NCBI GenBank assembly: GCA_903813345.2
Contig: CAIIXF020000003.1
Span: 30,269,248 to 30,333,247, forward strand
Source: Owenia fusiformis
Lineage: Eukaryota > Annelida > Polychaeta > Sabellida > Oweniidae
Direction: 5' to 3'
Length of the DNA: 64,000 nucleotides
Part shown: positions 23,201-31,174 of the stretch, in pieces
How positions within the stretch are numbered: the stretch's first letter is position 1
Layout of the letters: each line of letters begins with the position of its first letter
Notes under the pieces: generated by a model
What the model saw: only the letters and a program-made list of their open reading frames with translations
Databases searched by the model: none
Told to the model about the DNA's origin: nothing
Position numbers and translations under genes: made by a program

Positions 23201-26096
23201 TACTAGTTTCACATGTAATGCTACACTGCCACTGACCATGGATTGCCTTAACATTTGCTTTATTTACATTTCCAGCTATGCCTAGTCCAGGTGGCCCATA
23301 TGCAGTGAGGACTACTAGTTTCACATGTATTGCTACACTGCCACTGACCATGGATTGCCTTAACATTTGCTTTATTTACATTTCCAGCTATGCCTAGTCC
23401 AGGTGGCCCATATGCAGTGAGGACTACTAGTTTCACATGTATTGCTACACTGCCACTGACCATGGATTGCCTTAACATTTGCTTTATTTACATTTCCAGC
23501 TATGCCTAGTCCAGGTGGCCCATATGCAGTGAGGACTACTAGTTTCACATGTATTGCTACACTGCCACTGACCATGGATTGCCTTAACATTTGCTTTATT
23601 TACATTTCCAGCTATGCCTAGTCCAGGTGGCCCATATGCAGTGAGGACTACTAGTTTCACATGTATTGCTACACTGCCACTGACCATGGATTGCCTTAAC
23701 ATTTGCTTTATTTACATTTCCAGCTATGCCTAGTCCAGGTGGCCCATATGCAGTGAGGACTACTAGTTTCACATGTATTGCTACACTGCCACTGACCATG
23801 GATTGCCTTAACATTTGCTTTATTTACATTTCCAGCTATGCCTAGTCCAGGTGGCCCATATGCAGTGAGGACTACTAGCTTCACATGTATTGCTACACTG
23901 CCGCTGACCATGGATTGCCTTAACATTTGCTTTATTTACATTTCCAGCTATGCCTAGTCCAGGTGGCCCATATGCAGTGAGGACTACTAGTTTCACCTGT
24001 ATTGCTACACTGCCGCTGACCATGGATTGCATCAACATTTGCTTTATTTACATTTCCAGCTATGCCTAGTCCAGGTGGCCCATATGCAGTGAGGACTACT
24101 AGTTTCACCTGTATTGCTACACTGCCGCTGACCATGGATTGCATCAACATTTGCTTTATTTACATTTCCAGCTATGCCTAGTCCAGGTGGCCCATATGCA
24201 GTGAGGACTACAAGTTTCACATGTATTGCTACACTGCCACTGACCATGGATTGCCTTAACATTTGCTTCATTTACATTTCCAGCTATGCCTAGTCCAGGT
24301 GGCCCATATGCAGTTAGGACTACTAGTTTCACATGTATTGCTACACTGCCACCGACCATGGATTGCCTTAACATTTGCTTTATTTACATTTCCAGCTATG
24401 CCTAGTCCAGGTGGCCCATATGCAGTGAGGACTACTAGTTTCACATGTATTGCTACTCTGCCACTGACCATGGATTGCCTCAACCACAACTGCTTTACAC
24501 TAAACAGAGTAAGCACATAAAATTAAATCAAAATTCATGGGCAGCATTGCTTTTGACAGAATTGGGCATAAACTTCAGACAAATTTTTGAAAAACTCCAA
24601 AACTATGTAATTGTTTTCAAATATATTTTTGGACTAAACATTGAAGTCCTGTCTAAATCAACACAAGCCAGTGTTCATAGGAAAATGTTTTTGAAACAAA
24701 TCTCCAAGCTCACAAGTGTTCTAAATAGTTAAATTAAGCTGACGCTTTCTTTTATTTGTAGACTAAAAATATTTGTGTATGTTGTATTTCATTCATGTAA
24801 AATATGGAATATTGACTTCTCTTCAGGTCCCTTACTCGAGTCCACTCCATGGTACCATTTACCTGAGACTACGCTGTATGTTTGAAATTAATGTAGAAGA
24901 AAGAGGATTCCTGGTAAGTTTTTATGAAGGTCGTTACCTGTAATCATGGTGCCTATATTACGCCATAGATCTACGAGGTTTTTTCCAAATTCCGTATTTG
25001 AAGTAGAGCGTGATGAATAAAATAGAGAATAATGCAAGGATGTTATATGACATGTTTGCTGAAAATTCTTTTTTCAGCATACAACCAAAATGTATTGAAA
25101 TGTAAAGGGTGATATGTTTTTTAAATACCATAATGTTTAGAGACGACCAACAATATCCTGCTTCATTATTGCACACTTTTCGTTGCAGACCATGTTTGAA
25201 GATGTGAGTGGGTTTGGAGCCTGGCATAGAAGATGGTGTGTTTTGCGTAAAGGCACCCTGAGATACTGGAAATACCCCGATGATGAAAACCATCGTGATC
25301 CAATGGGAATCATCGATTTAAAGCGTTGCATCACAGATTCAGTTGGCTTGATTCCACGTGATATCTGTGCCCGACCTCATACTTTTGAGTTGGTGTCGAT
25401 CCGACCGCAACAGAGAGGGGAACGCAACTCTCTGATTTCACAGACCTACAACACAATGACCACAACAAGGTATGAACATGTAATGCCTCAACAGAGTAAC
25501 TATACGTTCAATGTGGGAGTGGTGGAAATCACTAATCGACCAGTGTTGCCCTAAATTGAAAAAAGCAATAAAATGATTAATCAAGGTTTAGTTTTATGAG
25601 AATGTACTTCTAAACAGGCATTTTATTTCTGAACTCATAAGGTTACTCATACATAATGTTATTGTTCATAATGTTTCATGAATTAACTTTTTGAAAGAAA
25701 AGGATAGTTTCAATCTACAAAACAGGAATAGATTCAGGGAAACATCAAAATGCAAGCCTCATTTTGTGAGACACCCCGTATATAAAGAATGCAATAAATT
25801 TAAACATCATTCATAGTCTTTATTTTATAATATCAGAAAAGTAGCAAGATTAAGAGAATATGAATATCACTTTGACCTGTTCTAGTCGACACATGCTCAC
25901 ATGCAATGAAACCTGCGACATTTTATAAAATAAGTCATATTGTATTTTTAGACATCAGCTGTCAGCAGACACAAAGGAAGACAGAATCCTTTGGTGTAAG
26001 AAAGTGAACGAGGCTTTAGAGAATGTACGAGCGTGGCACCCTGATGCGATGAGACCAATCAAGCGCAAAACGAATCCTAATGAATCCAATGTATAG
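1984..26096 (+). CDS. ANLN: Anillin, 19-exon gene model (first exon missing)
   Basis: Anillin cross-links F-actin, myosin II, septins, RhoA and the plasma membrane in the contractile ring. Nineteen coding exons (listed separately) join with canonical GT/AG sites and consistent codon phase, giving 1,395 residues to a TAG at 26094-26096. Visible in order: the N-terminal LLERTRERREKL motif; a basic PPRKRR run (possible nuclear signal); two PxxxPR-type motifs (PVKPPR, PAKPPR) resembling CD2AP/CIN85 ligands; several R-(L/M)-A-x-W-E repeats in the actin/myosin-binding part; a Ser/acidic-rich linker; the anillin homology domain (about residues 995-1254 of the model); and a C-terminal PH domain opening with FEDVSGFGAWHRRWCVL. 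The human protein is about 1,120 residues; the excess is in the disordered linker. The first exon with the initiator ATG was not found and may lie in 1-1983 or upstream. Three splice junctions are embedded in tandem repeats. Confidence 0.93.
3102..3170. repeat. Near-perfect hairpin in anillin intron
   Basis: Inverted repeat with arms of about 31 nt (3102-3132 and 3139-3170). The inner 26 bp pair perfectly, with a single one-base bulge and a 6-base loop (GACTTT). No coding potential. Confidence 0.8.
3273..3312 (+). repeat. Dispersed repeat, partial copy 1
   Basis: The aggtggtgacattttgtcat and gttaatgtcttgt modules only; the upstream half is missing. Confidence 0.5.
3613..3987 (+). repeat. About 7 x 53-bp tandem array spanning the exon 2 acceptor
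   Basis: Units of 51-54 bp beginning aaagctcaag(t)tttcagcc and ending tttttcagaattgcctaaaa. Every unit contains a polypyrimidine-cag acceptor-like site. The last unit carries the real acceptor and the first bases of exon 2. Unit 1 (tcagactcgcc) shares ACTCGCC with the exon; units 2-6 have AATTGCC. Confidence 0.9.
3980..4108 (+). CDS. ANLN: Anillin exon 2
   Basis: Phase 1 to phase 1. It encodes SPNKRKCYRETENSMKP and then VKSRLAGLAARQSAWNN, the conserved anillin KSRL..LA...W motif. Its acceptor (cag at 3977-3979) is the last of about seven near-identical acceptors in a 53-bp tandem array, and its first seven bases, ACTCGCC, are themselves part of the repeat. Donor G|GTATAAG. Confidence 0.9.
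5409..5616 (+). CDS. Possible alternative first exon of anillin
   Basis: An open frame begins MSYKRNQTHLGR, turns acidic (IEESEDGEYSSENEGD) and ends exactly at a strong donor, CAGTTTG|GTAAGAC, in phase 1. That phase joins the anillin exon at 8421 in frame, giving AQF|DDTMDVE. The frame is also open back to an ag at 5371-5372, but that acceptor is the wrong phase for exon 2, so a cassette exon does not work. An alternative promoter with ATG 5409 would. I recognise no homologue. It may be chance. Confidence 0.35.
6250..8208. mobile_element. 1.96-kb TIR transposon in anillin intron
   Basis: Terminal inverted repeats of 68 nt (6250-6317 and 8141-8208) start CACTGTATGTACAGAGATCG and differ at one base. 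Both ends are flanked by TTAAT in direct orientation (6245-6249, 8209-8213), consistent with insertion at TTAA. A small spliced gene on the minus strand starts just inside the right TIR. I see no transposase catalytic motif, so it is probably non-autonomous. TTAA targeting is known for piggyBac and Kolobok; assignment to either is open. Confidence 0.8.
7522..8135 (-). CDS. Small spliced zinc-finger protein inside TIR element
   Basis: Minus-strand exon 1 at 8135-8122 (MSEE plus AG, donor AG|GTATGT) and exon 2 at 7729-7522 (acceptor tttgcatttcag, phase 2) join in frame to 73 residues. The protein starts MSEERVVGFTCFYCPSLR and has one C-x2-C-x13-H-x3-H(H) finger (C..C at residues ~11/14, H's at ~28/32/33), then a charged helix (EHHEDEEMKMRKIIENRG). 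The start lies just inside the right TIR, as in genes carried by DNA transposons. I do not recognise the family; DNA binding is inferred from the finger. It may be a truncated remnant of a longer protein. Confidence 0.5.
8421..8592 (+). CDS. ANLN: Anillin exon 3
   Basis: Acceptor atatttgcag; begins phase 1 and ends phase 2. It encodes DDTMDVENAPSPTRNQ and ends KGRFAALAANINGWEDDLSH, the strongly conserved anillin motif ending in WEDDLSH. The donor AG|GTAAAC is the first of five identical-type donors spaced exactly 27 bp apart. Confidence 0.92.
8591..8726 (+). repeat. 5 x 27-bp tandem array of the exon 3 donor
   Basis: AG|GTAAACATT recurs with GT at 8593, 8620, 8647, 8674 and 8701, exactly 27 bp apart. 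The unit is GTAAACATTTAGCCATTC followed by TTCAGATAG. Every downstream donor, if used, would add a TAA directly after the exon. Confidence 0.9.
8987..9503 (+). CDS. ANLN: Anillin exon 4 (Pro-rich, actin-binding region)
   Basis: Acceptor gctgtttcag, phase 2 to 0, donor AGG|GTAAGAG. It is rich in Pro, Ser and basic residues. It contains two PxxxPR motifs (PVKPPR, PAKPPR) of the type bound by CD2AP/CIN85 SH3 domains, and two copies of the RxAWE-like motif (MRRSAWESK, SARMADWETK). This corresponds to the myosin/actin-binding part of anillin. Confidence 0.9.
9600..10610 (+). repeat. Diverged tandem duplication, ~490-bp unit
   Basis: 9600-10110 and 10120-10610 align throughout (gtggaaaatatt..caaat, cattcatacatagagataat-like core, caaggttctattttgg, ccattattatcacaatctct) at what looks like 65-75% identity. 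An old duplication, possibly of an unknown transposon. Confidence 0.7.
10660..11830 (+). pseudogene. Decayed non-LTR retrotransposon reverse transcriptase
   Basis: Frame-shifted remnants resembling invertebrate LINE reverse transcriptases. Around 10800-10890 the translation gives ITQLIAETKQHKTNLPIE followed by LDI (motif A region). 10895-11116 gives LKHYNVPQHVIGLEIEYLEG, then RFLTETITTGWQPLEKGIMA-type sequence, recognisable as the segment before and around motif B. A further stretch (TELKNLVTWESYQML) follows at ~11215. Several frameshifts and stops make it non-functional. Confidence 0.65.
12905..13085 (-). repeat. Inverted copy of the 9597-9760 repeat end
   Basis: Shares, in opposite orientation, gtggggggaattta..aatatttca(a/g)atggtgatacaag, ctgtccctgtgatcga and the aagatggc(c/t)g core with 9597-9760. 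Together the two copies bracket the intron's repeat cluster like transposon ends. Confidence 0.7.
13284..13655 (+). CDS. ANLN: Anillin exon 5
   Basis: Acceptor ttattttgtag, donor AAG|GTAAGTC, phase 0 to 0. It includes a further SRMACWEQK motif and a basic C-terminal part (RGKSFSEKIAERAKDLQ) with SPTK/SPVK Ser-Pro sites that could be CDK targets. Confidence 0.9.
14253..14396 (+). CDS. ANLN: Anillin exon 6 (helical)
   Basis: Acceptor gttcctaag, donor AAG|GTAATTC, phase 0 to 0, 48 codons. It encodes a charged Gln/Lys/Glu-rich helix (ENLKQQMEKKWQDNEIADKI ending in TRWQNFK), probably a short coiled coil. Confidence 0.88.
14397..15822 (+). other. Anillin intron 6; nothing recognised
   Basis: AT-rich intronic DNA. 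ORFs in it lack domain features. No repeat noted. Confidence 0.6.
15823..16120 (+). CDS. ANLN: Anillin exon 7
   Basis: Acceptor ataatttcag, donor CAAG|GTATAAC, phase 0 to 1. It starts with an Ala/Pro low-complexity run (APAPAPPAPPAP) and then a conserved basic/acidic part with KHLSADLFRAAALDESI. A pyrimidine-rich tract precedes the acceptor. Confidence 0.88.
16121..18900 (+). other. Anillin intron 7
   Basis: AT-rich intron. It includes one copy of the dispersed repeat (about 17878-18000) and short imperfect direct repeats near 18735-18830 (agataatgcatggcaat). No coding exon seen. Confidence 0.6.
17878..18000 (+). repeat. Dispersed repeat, copy 2
   Basis: Matches gacatattgttatggtctcc, a spacer, then ctgtaacaaatggcaggtgg and tgacattttgcatgttaatg. 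The same modules recur at 42467-42570 and 60943-61045, with a partial at 3273-3312. Confidence 0.7.
18901..19577 (+). CDS. ANLN: Anillin exon 8 (large Ser/acidic linker)
   Basis: Acceptor tgtattccag, donor AAG|GTGAGAA, phase 1 to 0. At 677 nt it is the largest exon. It encodes a Ser/Glu/Asp/Tyr-rich disordered region (DSGLSREGSFRG, SETGSERSNSRQSTSPSSS). The extra length relative to vertebrate anillins lies mostly here. It is GC-richer than its neighbours. Confidence 0.9.
19900..20061 (+). CDS. ANLN: Anillin exon 9
   Basis: Acceptor tttttctag, donor ACA|GTGAGTA, phase 0 to 0. It encodes an acidic segment (EIDDLLDEVMSDTEDDIDPK). Confidence 0.87.
20390..20541 (+). CDS. ANLN: Anillin exon 10
   Basis: Acceptor gtgttttag, donor ACAG|GTGAGTT, phase 0 to 2. 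Ser-rich: KQVSFNPDG, then NSSMDSMSSASDSSSE. Confidence 0.87.
20961..21105 (+). CDS. ANLN: Anillin exon 11
   Basis: Acceptor gtctttctag, donor CAG|GTATTAT, phase 2 to 0. It contains a basic RVTVVRRVKHESS segment and ends FIPEKNAKEKIQ, leading into the anillin homology domain. Confidence 0.88.
21382..21520 (+). CDS. ANLN: Anillin exon 12 (homology domain start)
   Basis: Acceptor gatattttag, donor GCAT|GTAAGTT, phase 0 to 1. It encodes ELQQLVNGEQSVIMQTSNAL and ...AEQVECNRLLLIA, the RhoA-binding helical hairpin that opens the anillin homology domain. Confidence 0.93.
21814..21969 (+). CDS. ANLN: Anillin exon 13 (homology domain)
   Basis: Acceptor gtcttatttag, donor TCAG|GTAAGAC, phase 1 to 1. 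It encodes CQKRQSYLAEIQKLKEG, then SLSISDMRLPLKKDF: the end of the RhoA-binding helices and the first strand of the C2-like part. Confidence 0.92.
22182..22354 (+). CDS. ANLN: Anillin exon 14 (C2-like domain)
   Basis: Acceptor tttctttgtag, donor ATG|GTAAGGA, phase 1 to 0. It encodes HYFLCLLRNGPHVIATQM followed by a strand-rich segment ending FKYDLEIYSM, the cryptic C2 domain of the anillin homology region. Confidence 0.92.
22724..22802 (+). CDS. ANLN: Anillin exon 15
   Basis: Acceptor cttgtcttatag, donor ACTG|GTAAGTA, phase 0 to 1, 26 codons plus one base. Very Lys-rich (PKKSKSKTPKKLFGKSQT), the basic loop of the C2-like domain that contacts membrane in the family. Confidence 0.9.
23131..24508 (+). 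repeat. ANLN: 12 x 112-bp tandem array of anillin exon 16
   Basis: Exon copies start at 23164, 23276, 23388, 23500, 23612, 23724, 23836, 23948, 24060, 24172, 24284 and 24396. Each unit holds an intronic acceptor (ttacatttccag) and the first ~80 nt of exon 16. Copies differ at only a few bases, so the array is recent or homogenised. Units join at TTGC within gattgc(c/a)t(t/c)aac. The unit length of 112 is not a multiple of three. Confidence 0.95.
24396..24508 (+). CDS. ANLN: Anillin exon 16 (functional last copy of a 12x array)
   Basis: Phase 1 to 0. It encodes MPSPGGPYAVRTTSF... ending NHNCFTLNR, matching the anillin SPGG..AVRTS.F segment. It is the twelfth and only complete copy. Eleven upstream copies carry the same acceptor and first ~80 nt but lack the last 29 nt and the donor (AGA|GTAAGC). 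Using any upstream acceptor without a donor reads into a TAG at the start of the next copy. Confidence 0.9.
24827..24913 (+). CDS. ANLN: Anillin exon 17
   Basis: Acceptor tctcttcag, donor CTG|GTAAGTT, phase 0 to 0. It encodes VPYSSPLHGTIYLRLRC and ends INVEERGFL, the end of the C2-like domain and linker to the PH domain. Confidence 0.92.
25189..25469 (+). CDS. ANLN: Anillin exon 18 (PH domain)
   Basis: Acceptor tcgttgcag, donor AG|GTATGAA, phase 0 to 2. It encodes TMFEDVSGFGAWHRRWCVL, then a basic strand (RYWKYPDDE) and CARPHTFELVSIRP: the anillin PH domain, which binds PI(4,5)P2 and septins. Confidence 0.94.
25952..26096 (+). CDS. ANLN: Anillin exon 19 (end of PH domain, stop)
   Basis: Acceptor gtatttttag, phase 2, ending at TAG 26094-26096. 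It encodes HQLSADTKEDRILWCKKVN and VRAWHPDAMRPIKRK, the C-terminal PH helix with its conserved Trp and the WxPDA..PI tail of anillins. Confidence 0.93.
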
Positions 26097-27280
26097 ACAG
26101 AGACATCTAGTATAGTGAATTAAGTCTGAGTTATATGGATCAACCCAACACTGATATTTTTAATATTTTATAAAACTCCTGAAATTTGCAAATATGTGCA
26201 ATTTGAAGTTTAAATCTGGAGAAATCTGGTGCTACAGAGAAGTTACACATCAGATCAGACAGTGATAAAGGCCTGAAAGGTCCAAGACACAACAGAAATA
26301 CTTAGTTTCTATCGAGATATAAAAACACATTTAAGCAAGTTCTCATACCGAAGTATTGCTGCAAAAATCATACAGTTTTTACTCAACCATGAAAATCCAA
26401 ATTTGAGGGTAACCACTTATATTACTAAATCATATAATACTACACATACATGCAAATAGACATTTACATGACACATATTCTATTATATTGGTTTATATAT
26501 CACATGTACAAGCAATGCCAATAGATATATTTATACCATATACTTGTAAATAACTGCACAGATATAACATGCTGACCTGTATATTATAACTTGTAAATAT
26601 GAATGCATGTTCTTGCTATGCACACGTTTTATGCCATTTTCATGGTAACATTTTGTAAAAACAGTGAAATTGAAAAAGTGGATGGACAGATTTCTGTTTT
26701 TAACATGTTGAAAAGTGTAAATGTGAAAACGTTAATATGTGAGAATGTGAAAATAACAATTTGAAATAACATACACAATGTGAAAGAAAATATGAAAATA
26801 CAAATATAAAAACATGTTAGTATAAGTATGAAACACCATGTACTTTAGGGAGAAGTTAGAAACAATTAGTATGAAAGTTATGCATATGGAAAAGCTTTAA
26901 AAATAGATTGTGTTCAAATGATGTTCACAGCACAAAGTTAAATGCTGTAAATGATACAGATACAAAAGATGTTCAAATTAACATTGAAGTCAATAATGCT
27001 TGGTATTAAACGTGGTGTTCATCTTGAAATGTTTTACTGTATAATTATCCATGTGATACTATAATTTTATTAATTTATTTCATTTTATTTTACTGATTGC
27101 TTGTTTGAATTCTGTATATGAGATTACTTAACCAACTGTGTATCAAAAATTAATTTTTATGTGGATATGACTTAACATATTTACGAGAATGATCGATATG
27201 TGTTCAGTAGAGAAAGTGACATATACAATTTATTGTAGTGTTCCGTGTTCATACAATAAAATAAAAGCATTAGGTTGAGA
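26097..27280 (+). other. ANLN: Probable anillin 3'UTR
   Basis: AT-rich DNA with no open frame of note follows the anillin stop. The first clear AATAAA, overlapping a second, is about 1.16 kb downstream, a plausible UTR length. Boundaries are inferred only. Confidence 0.45.
27255..27260 (+). promoter_or_regulatory. Candidate polyadenylation signal of anillin
   Basis: AATAAA, immediately followed by another overlapping copy (aataaaataaaag). It is the first canonical hexamer seen after the stop codon. Confidence 0.4.
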
Positions 27281-27561
27281 GATTTAAGACCCATTTTTAT
27301 CTACAACATTTATTCTTCCAGGGGTCCATTTCTAAAATATAAGTATAAAAACTACTGATACATGTTCTATGGGGTTTGACTTTTCAAAAATTGACCCCAG
27401 ATTGTTCACGAGTAGTGTTCACTAAAACATGTCATTGAAAATTATCATTCTCCAAATGGATAACATCTTCTGGCTCTCTTGAATGGAGGTTAAATGAGAT
27501 AAATTGATCGATTTGGAGAATGTAATCACAAAAATACAAGTCTCTGTAAAATCTTGATGTG

Positions 27562-28389
27562 TTAAAGTCCCCGTCTAAAGTTTGAAAATATTTTTTTATC
27601 ATTCATTTACTATTTGTCAGGACTTAAAAAGTGATTTTAGAGATTTTTGGACAAAAAAAAAAGTTGTGAGCATTTCATTTCTCAAATATTCAAATTTCCC
27701 GTCATTTTTCAAAAAAAATTGAAATTTCTTAATCATCAAATATTTCTTAATGCATTTCAAAAAAGATTGTATTTTTAACACCAATGCAAAGATTGAACAA
27801 AGGACACACTATTTCAATAATAAAATGCCATATTTAATGGGCCACTTCAATGTTTTAACATATCAAAAATATTTTGAAGCATAAGTGATGTCACTAAGGT
27901 ACCAAAAACTTTTTGAAAATTGAAATTTTTTTTTCGATGTCAATCTTTTCTAAATATGTTAGAATTTCATAAAAAACCAATGTTGATTGTCTAACCAGGT
28001 TAAAAAGAAGAATAAATTATGTTTTAGATATCATTGTACCATTGGTTTCTATGAGAACTAAAATTTTGAAATGCATTTTTCTCAGAACCATTTTCATGCA
28101 CTGATAAGTTCATTTCTCGCTCATTTATGAACCGATTTTCTTAATTTTTTCTGCAAAAAAACATGGGAGGATGAATGCTATGCATTGGTATGAATTGTGG
28201 CTAATTAGAAGATATGAGTGACCTCTAAAAGTTTGTTTTAAATAAATTCACAAATTTTGGAACAAAAAAGTCTATCAAAAACCACTTTTTGAAATTTAAA
28301 AAAAATGTTTCACATATCACACTTTGATAACATTGGGTAAGACTACAATATAAGCCAAAGTGGTTTAAACTTTATATGGGGCCTTTAAG
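27562..28389. mobile_element. Probable 0.8-kb TIR element
   Basis: The left end TTAAAGTCCCCGTCTAAAGT is imperfectly inverted at the right end (reverse complement TTAAAGGCCCCATATAAAGT). The interior is very AT-rich and non-coding. Probably a non-autonomous DNA transposon with TTAA-like termini. Confidence 0.5.
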
Positions 28390-29102
28390 ATTTTATTGCA
28401 ATTCTATGTATTGTATAAACCCTTGTTATTTTATACTCTGTTATAAGCCTGTGAGAAGCTTCATAGTTTTAGTTTGTACATAAAATAGTTTATATATAAA
28501 TTATGTTCTTACAAGTTACTACAGTATACTTCATTAACTGAATGGTTACAACTTTTCCCACCCCCAATGTTATTTTCTAAAGATTAGTGGAAGTTTCGAT
28601 TTTGAAACTGATCATCTGAAAATATTCAAATCTTCACCAAGTAAATGATAGACTTTCTCATGTTTTGAAGTCAATACTTGCTTTCAAGTGGATTATCACA
28701 TTATAATGAGGAGGAGGGACTGAATGAAGACTTCATTGAAATTGAAGTCATGTATGATTGGTGCCCAGTACTCAACGCTGTTGAAGTAAATAAGGTTATA
28801 TATTGAGAAACTAATATTTCTGTACTGTTTCATCCTCCGATCACAGGGCTTCAAAATCCAGAATATCTTCTTTCTTTTTATTACCCCCTGCGATAAGCAG
28901 TTCGCATTTCCCCTCGAACTCGCAATAACTCGCTAACTTAAGAACTCGCAATTTGATTCACTGTCACAACATTGCGAGAATAATCACATATATGTCATCG
29001 GCGCATAATTAGATCACGTGATTCAGTTTTATCGGGCGGATGGTACTATTTCTTCTATATGAGTATCACCCATTCAATCTTATAACCAGTGCAAATCATA
29101 AT

Positions 29103-29242
29103 ACAGTGAAACTTCACTAATTACAAAGACAAAAAACTAGAGTCATAGGTGATAGATATTGGGGTGCATTCACTGCATTGCTATTTTAATGTGACTCCTC
29201 TACTGCATGCGTAAGCAGTGTTCATTGTAAAAGTTTCACTGG
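29103..29242. mobile_element. Small MITE with CAGTGAAACTT termini
   Basis: The left CAGTGAAACTT is inverted as AAGTTTCACTG about 125 bp later. No coding content. Confidence 0.4.
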
Positions 29243-30975
29243 AGTAATTGTACATGTTTGTTGTACATGTGTAAAACATTAATAGTTTGTATATATTTAT
29301 GTATGAAGTATAATACTGTAATAAATACCCAGTCATCTAGGATGCTATTTAAACCATAACATAACTTACTTATGTTGTTTTTTACTTTGAAATTAATTGA
29401 TCTTTAAAATCTGTAGTACTTTTAGAGACAAGTGAGTTAGAGTGAGAACCATCAAAAATAAATCCTTAATACATTTGCTAATTTACCCATTATATAAAAA
29501 AACAACCAGAAAAAATCCTATCAGTCAGTGAATCAATTATACTAGAAAAAAGGTAAGTTTCAAGGAAATCTATGCGTTTACTTTCCAAATATATATTCTG
29601 GTGGGGGAGAAATAACATAAATGAATGATAATAAATTACCCACTACTGTCCAAAGTATATGAATCAATTGTGTAACATTATCAAACCCAGTAAGGATTGT
29701 TTATGTAACATGATTATGAATTGGGTTGGAATTTTCAAATCGACCAATCACAATGGGACCTCTATAATATTGATTCATGATTGTGCTGCTTTTATTACGC
29801 AATTGTTACACAACTAGATCCACTTTAGTCATTTAGGCCAAGAGAACTAATACTACAATTAACAATCCATGAATCTGAGAAGATCGCATTCGGTATAAAT
29901 ATTTTTGATAATGATCGATGAGTTCTTTTGTAATGATTAATATCTTATGTTATGCATCATTGATGTTAGTTACATACAAGAAATATCATACCTTGATTAC
30001 CTAATTGATTTTCTCTGGGGTAAAATTGGCAGTTTTGATAGAGGCGTGCAGATTAGCTCACATGCCAATTTAAAACTCAGGCAAAGCATTTTTTAGTCTC
30101 GTCATTCAAACTAGGATAAAATGTCTTCATTCTAGGATTCAAATGACAATTTATAGTGTTAAAAATCAAATATTGTATTCTACCCAGTGTAGTCAAATAT
30201 TTATGCCGAGAGTCTGTTATATACTTCTGCCTTTGACAATGCGATCAAGTTCAAACTCCAAACGTTAACATTTTCTGAGAGTTTTGAGAGTGTATCATGG
30301 TTGCATAATTTGACAAAAATGTAGGGAGACATTGGGAATTATTGTCAAAGTAAAATCAATTTAGTGAAACGGATAGATAAATAACAATATCTTTTTTTGT
30401 TTTATCAAGAGAGATTGAGTTTGTGGTAATTGTCAAGTAAATCATGGAGGTGAAGATACCATGGGTGAATAGAAAATCTATTTTTCATCTTTTTGGCAAG
30501 GGGATGGATTCTCATAAAATTGTTTGATCTTCCCTATATGTGCATGCATACCCTTTGCATTTGTTTGCCTTTACTTCTTGAAAGAATAACTATACTCTGT
30601 TGCAGGGTAGTGTATTGTACAGCCATACAAATACATCATTGGTCTCTTTTTATTCAGCCACGAAGAGCGGTCCCGGGAGCCCAGGGAACTAAATCTGGGG
30701 GAGAATGATAAAAATGATCTAGACATCTAATTAACTAATAAAAAATGGAGCGTATTCATCATTGTTTTATTTTTTTAACTTGGTAGTTTGCTTTTTTCTT
30801 TATCATTCCTAGATGTCCTATGTCAGGGCTAGAGAGACGGATTAATCAAGTGTTCCGAAACTTGAAAGCATTTCTCAATGATCAATATTACATGAATTGA
30901 ATTGACCTTAGTTGTCCTTATTCAAGAAACAACTATTCACTGAACTTGGCCTCATTGATAAAATTACTCACGTGC

Positions 30976-31050
30976 TGATTGGTCAAAAATTTGATTGACA
31001 GATTAATTGAATGCAGGTCAATACGCCCATTCCAAGATGGCTGTAAGGAC
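30976..31050 (+). promoter_or_regulatory. Candidate TRIM71 promoter (inverted CCAAT, YY1-like)
   Basis: An inverted CCAAT box (tgattggtc, about 30978-30986) lies ~55 bp before a YY1-like CCAAGATGGCTG near 31034-31045. YY1 sites commonly sit just after the start site in animal promoters. This would give a 5' leader of about 250 nt. Inferred, without transcript data. Confidence 0.4.
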
Positions 31051-31130
31051 ATTGAGTACATGTTTACGCGCTGCTCGCGTTAAACGCTAAAAATATGTGA
31101 ACGGAAACCAAATAGGATAACATATTATTA

Positions 31131-31138
31131 CTACCTCA
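31131..31138 (+). promoter_or_regulatory. let-7 8-mer match in putative 5' leader, site 1
   Basis: CTACCTCA, complementary to let-7 positions 1-8; with the preceding TA the match runs to ten bases. About 150 nt before the TRIM71 ATG. Confidence 0.4.
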
Positions 31139-31174
31139 GTGATGTGACATACAAGGATTAATTTAGTGCTAAAA

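Larger units (their letters stand above)
27281..31000. other. Intergenic DNA between anillin and TRIM71
   Basis: No coding exon recognised. It contains a probable TIR element (27562-28389), a small CAGTGAAACTT-ended MITE (29103-29242) and, near 28900-29060, a CpG-bearing stretch with repeated aactcgcaa and a TCACGTGA palindrome (29014-29021). Confidence 0.6.

Noticed and set aside
23131-24508. CRISPR-like array
   Set aside because: No unique spacers; the whole 112-bp unit repeats and contains an anillin exon.
23148-24516. Series of ~72-codon minus-strand ORFs spaced by 112 bp
   Set aside because: They are antisense readings of the exon 16 tandem array, not a repeat-protein family.
29014-29021. 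TCACGTGA as a CLEAR/E-box promoter element
   Set aside because: No gene start nearby on either strand; a single 8-bp palindrome is weak evidence.
30493-30708. 71-codon ORF upstream of TRIM71
   Set aside because: No domain and no splice or promoter context; Cys/Leu-rich by chance.
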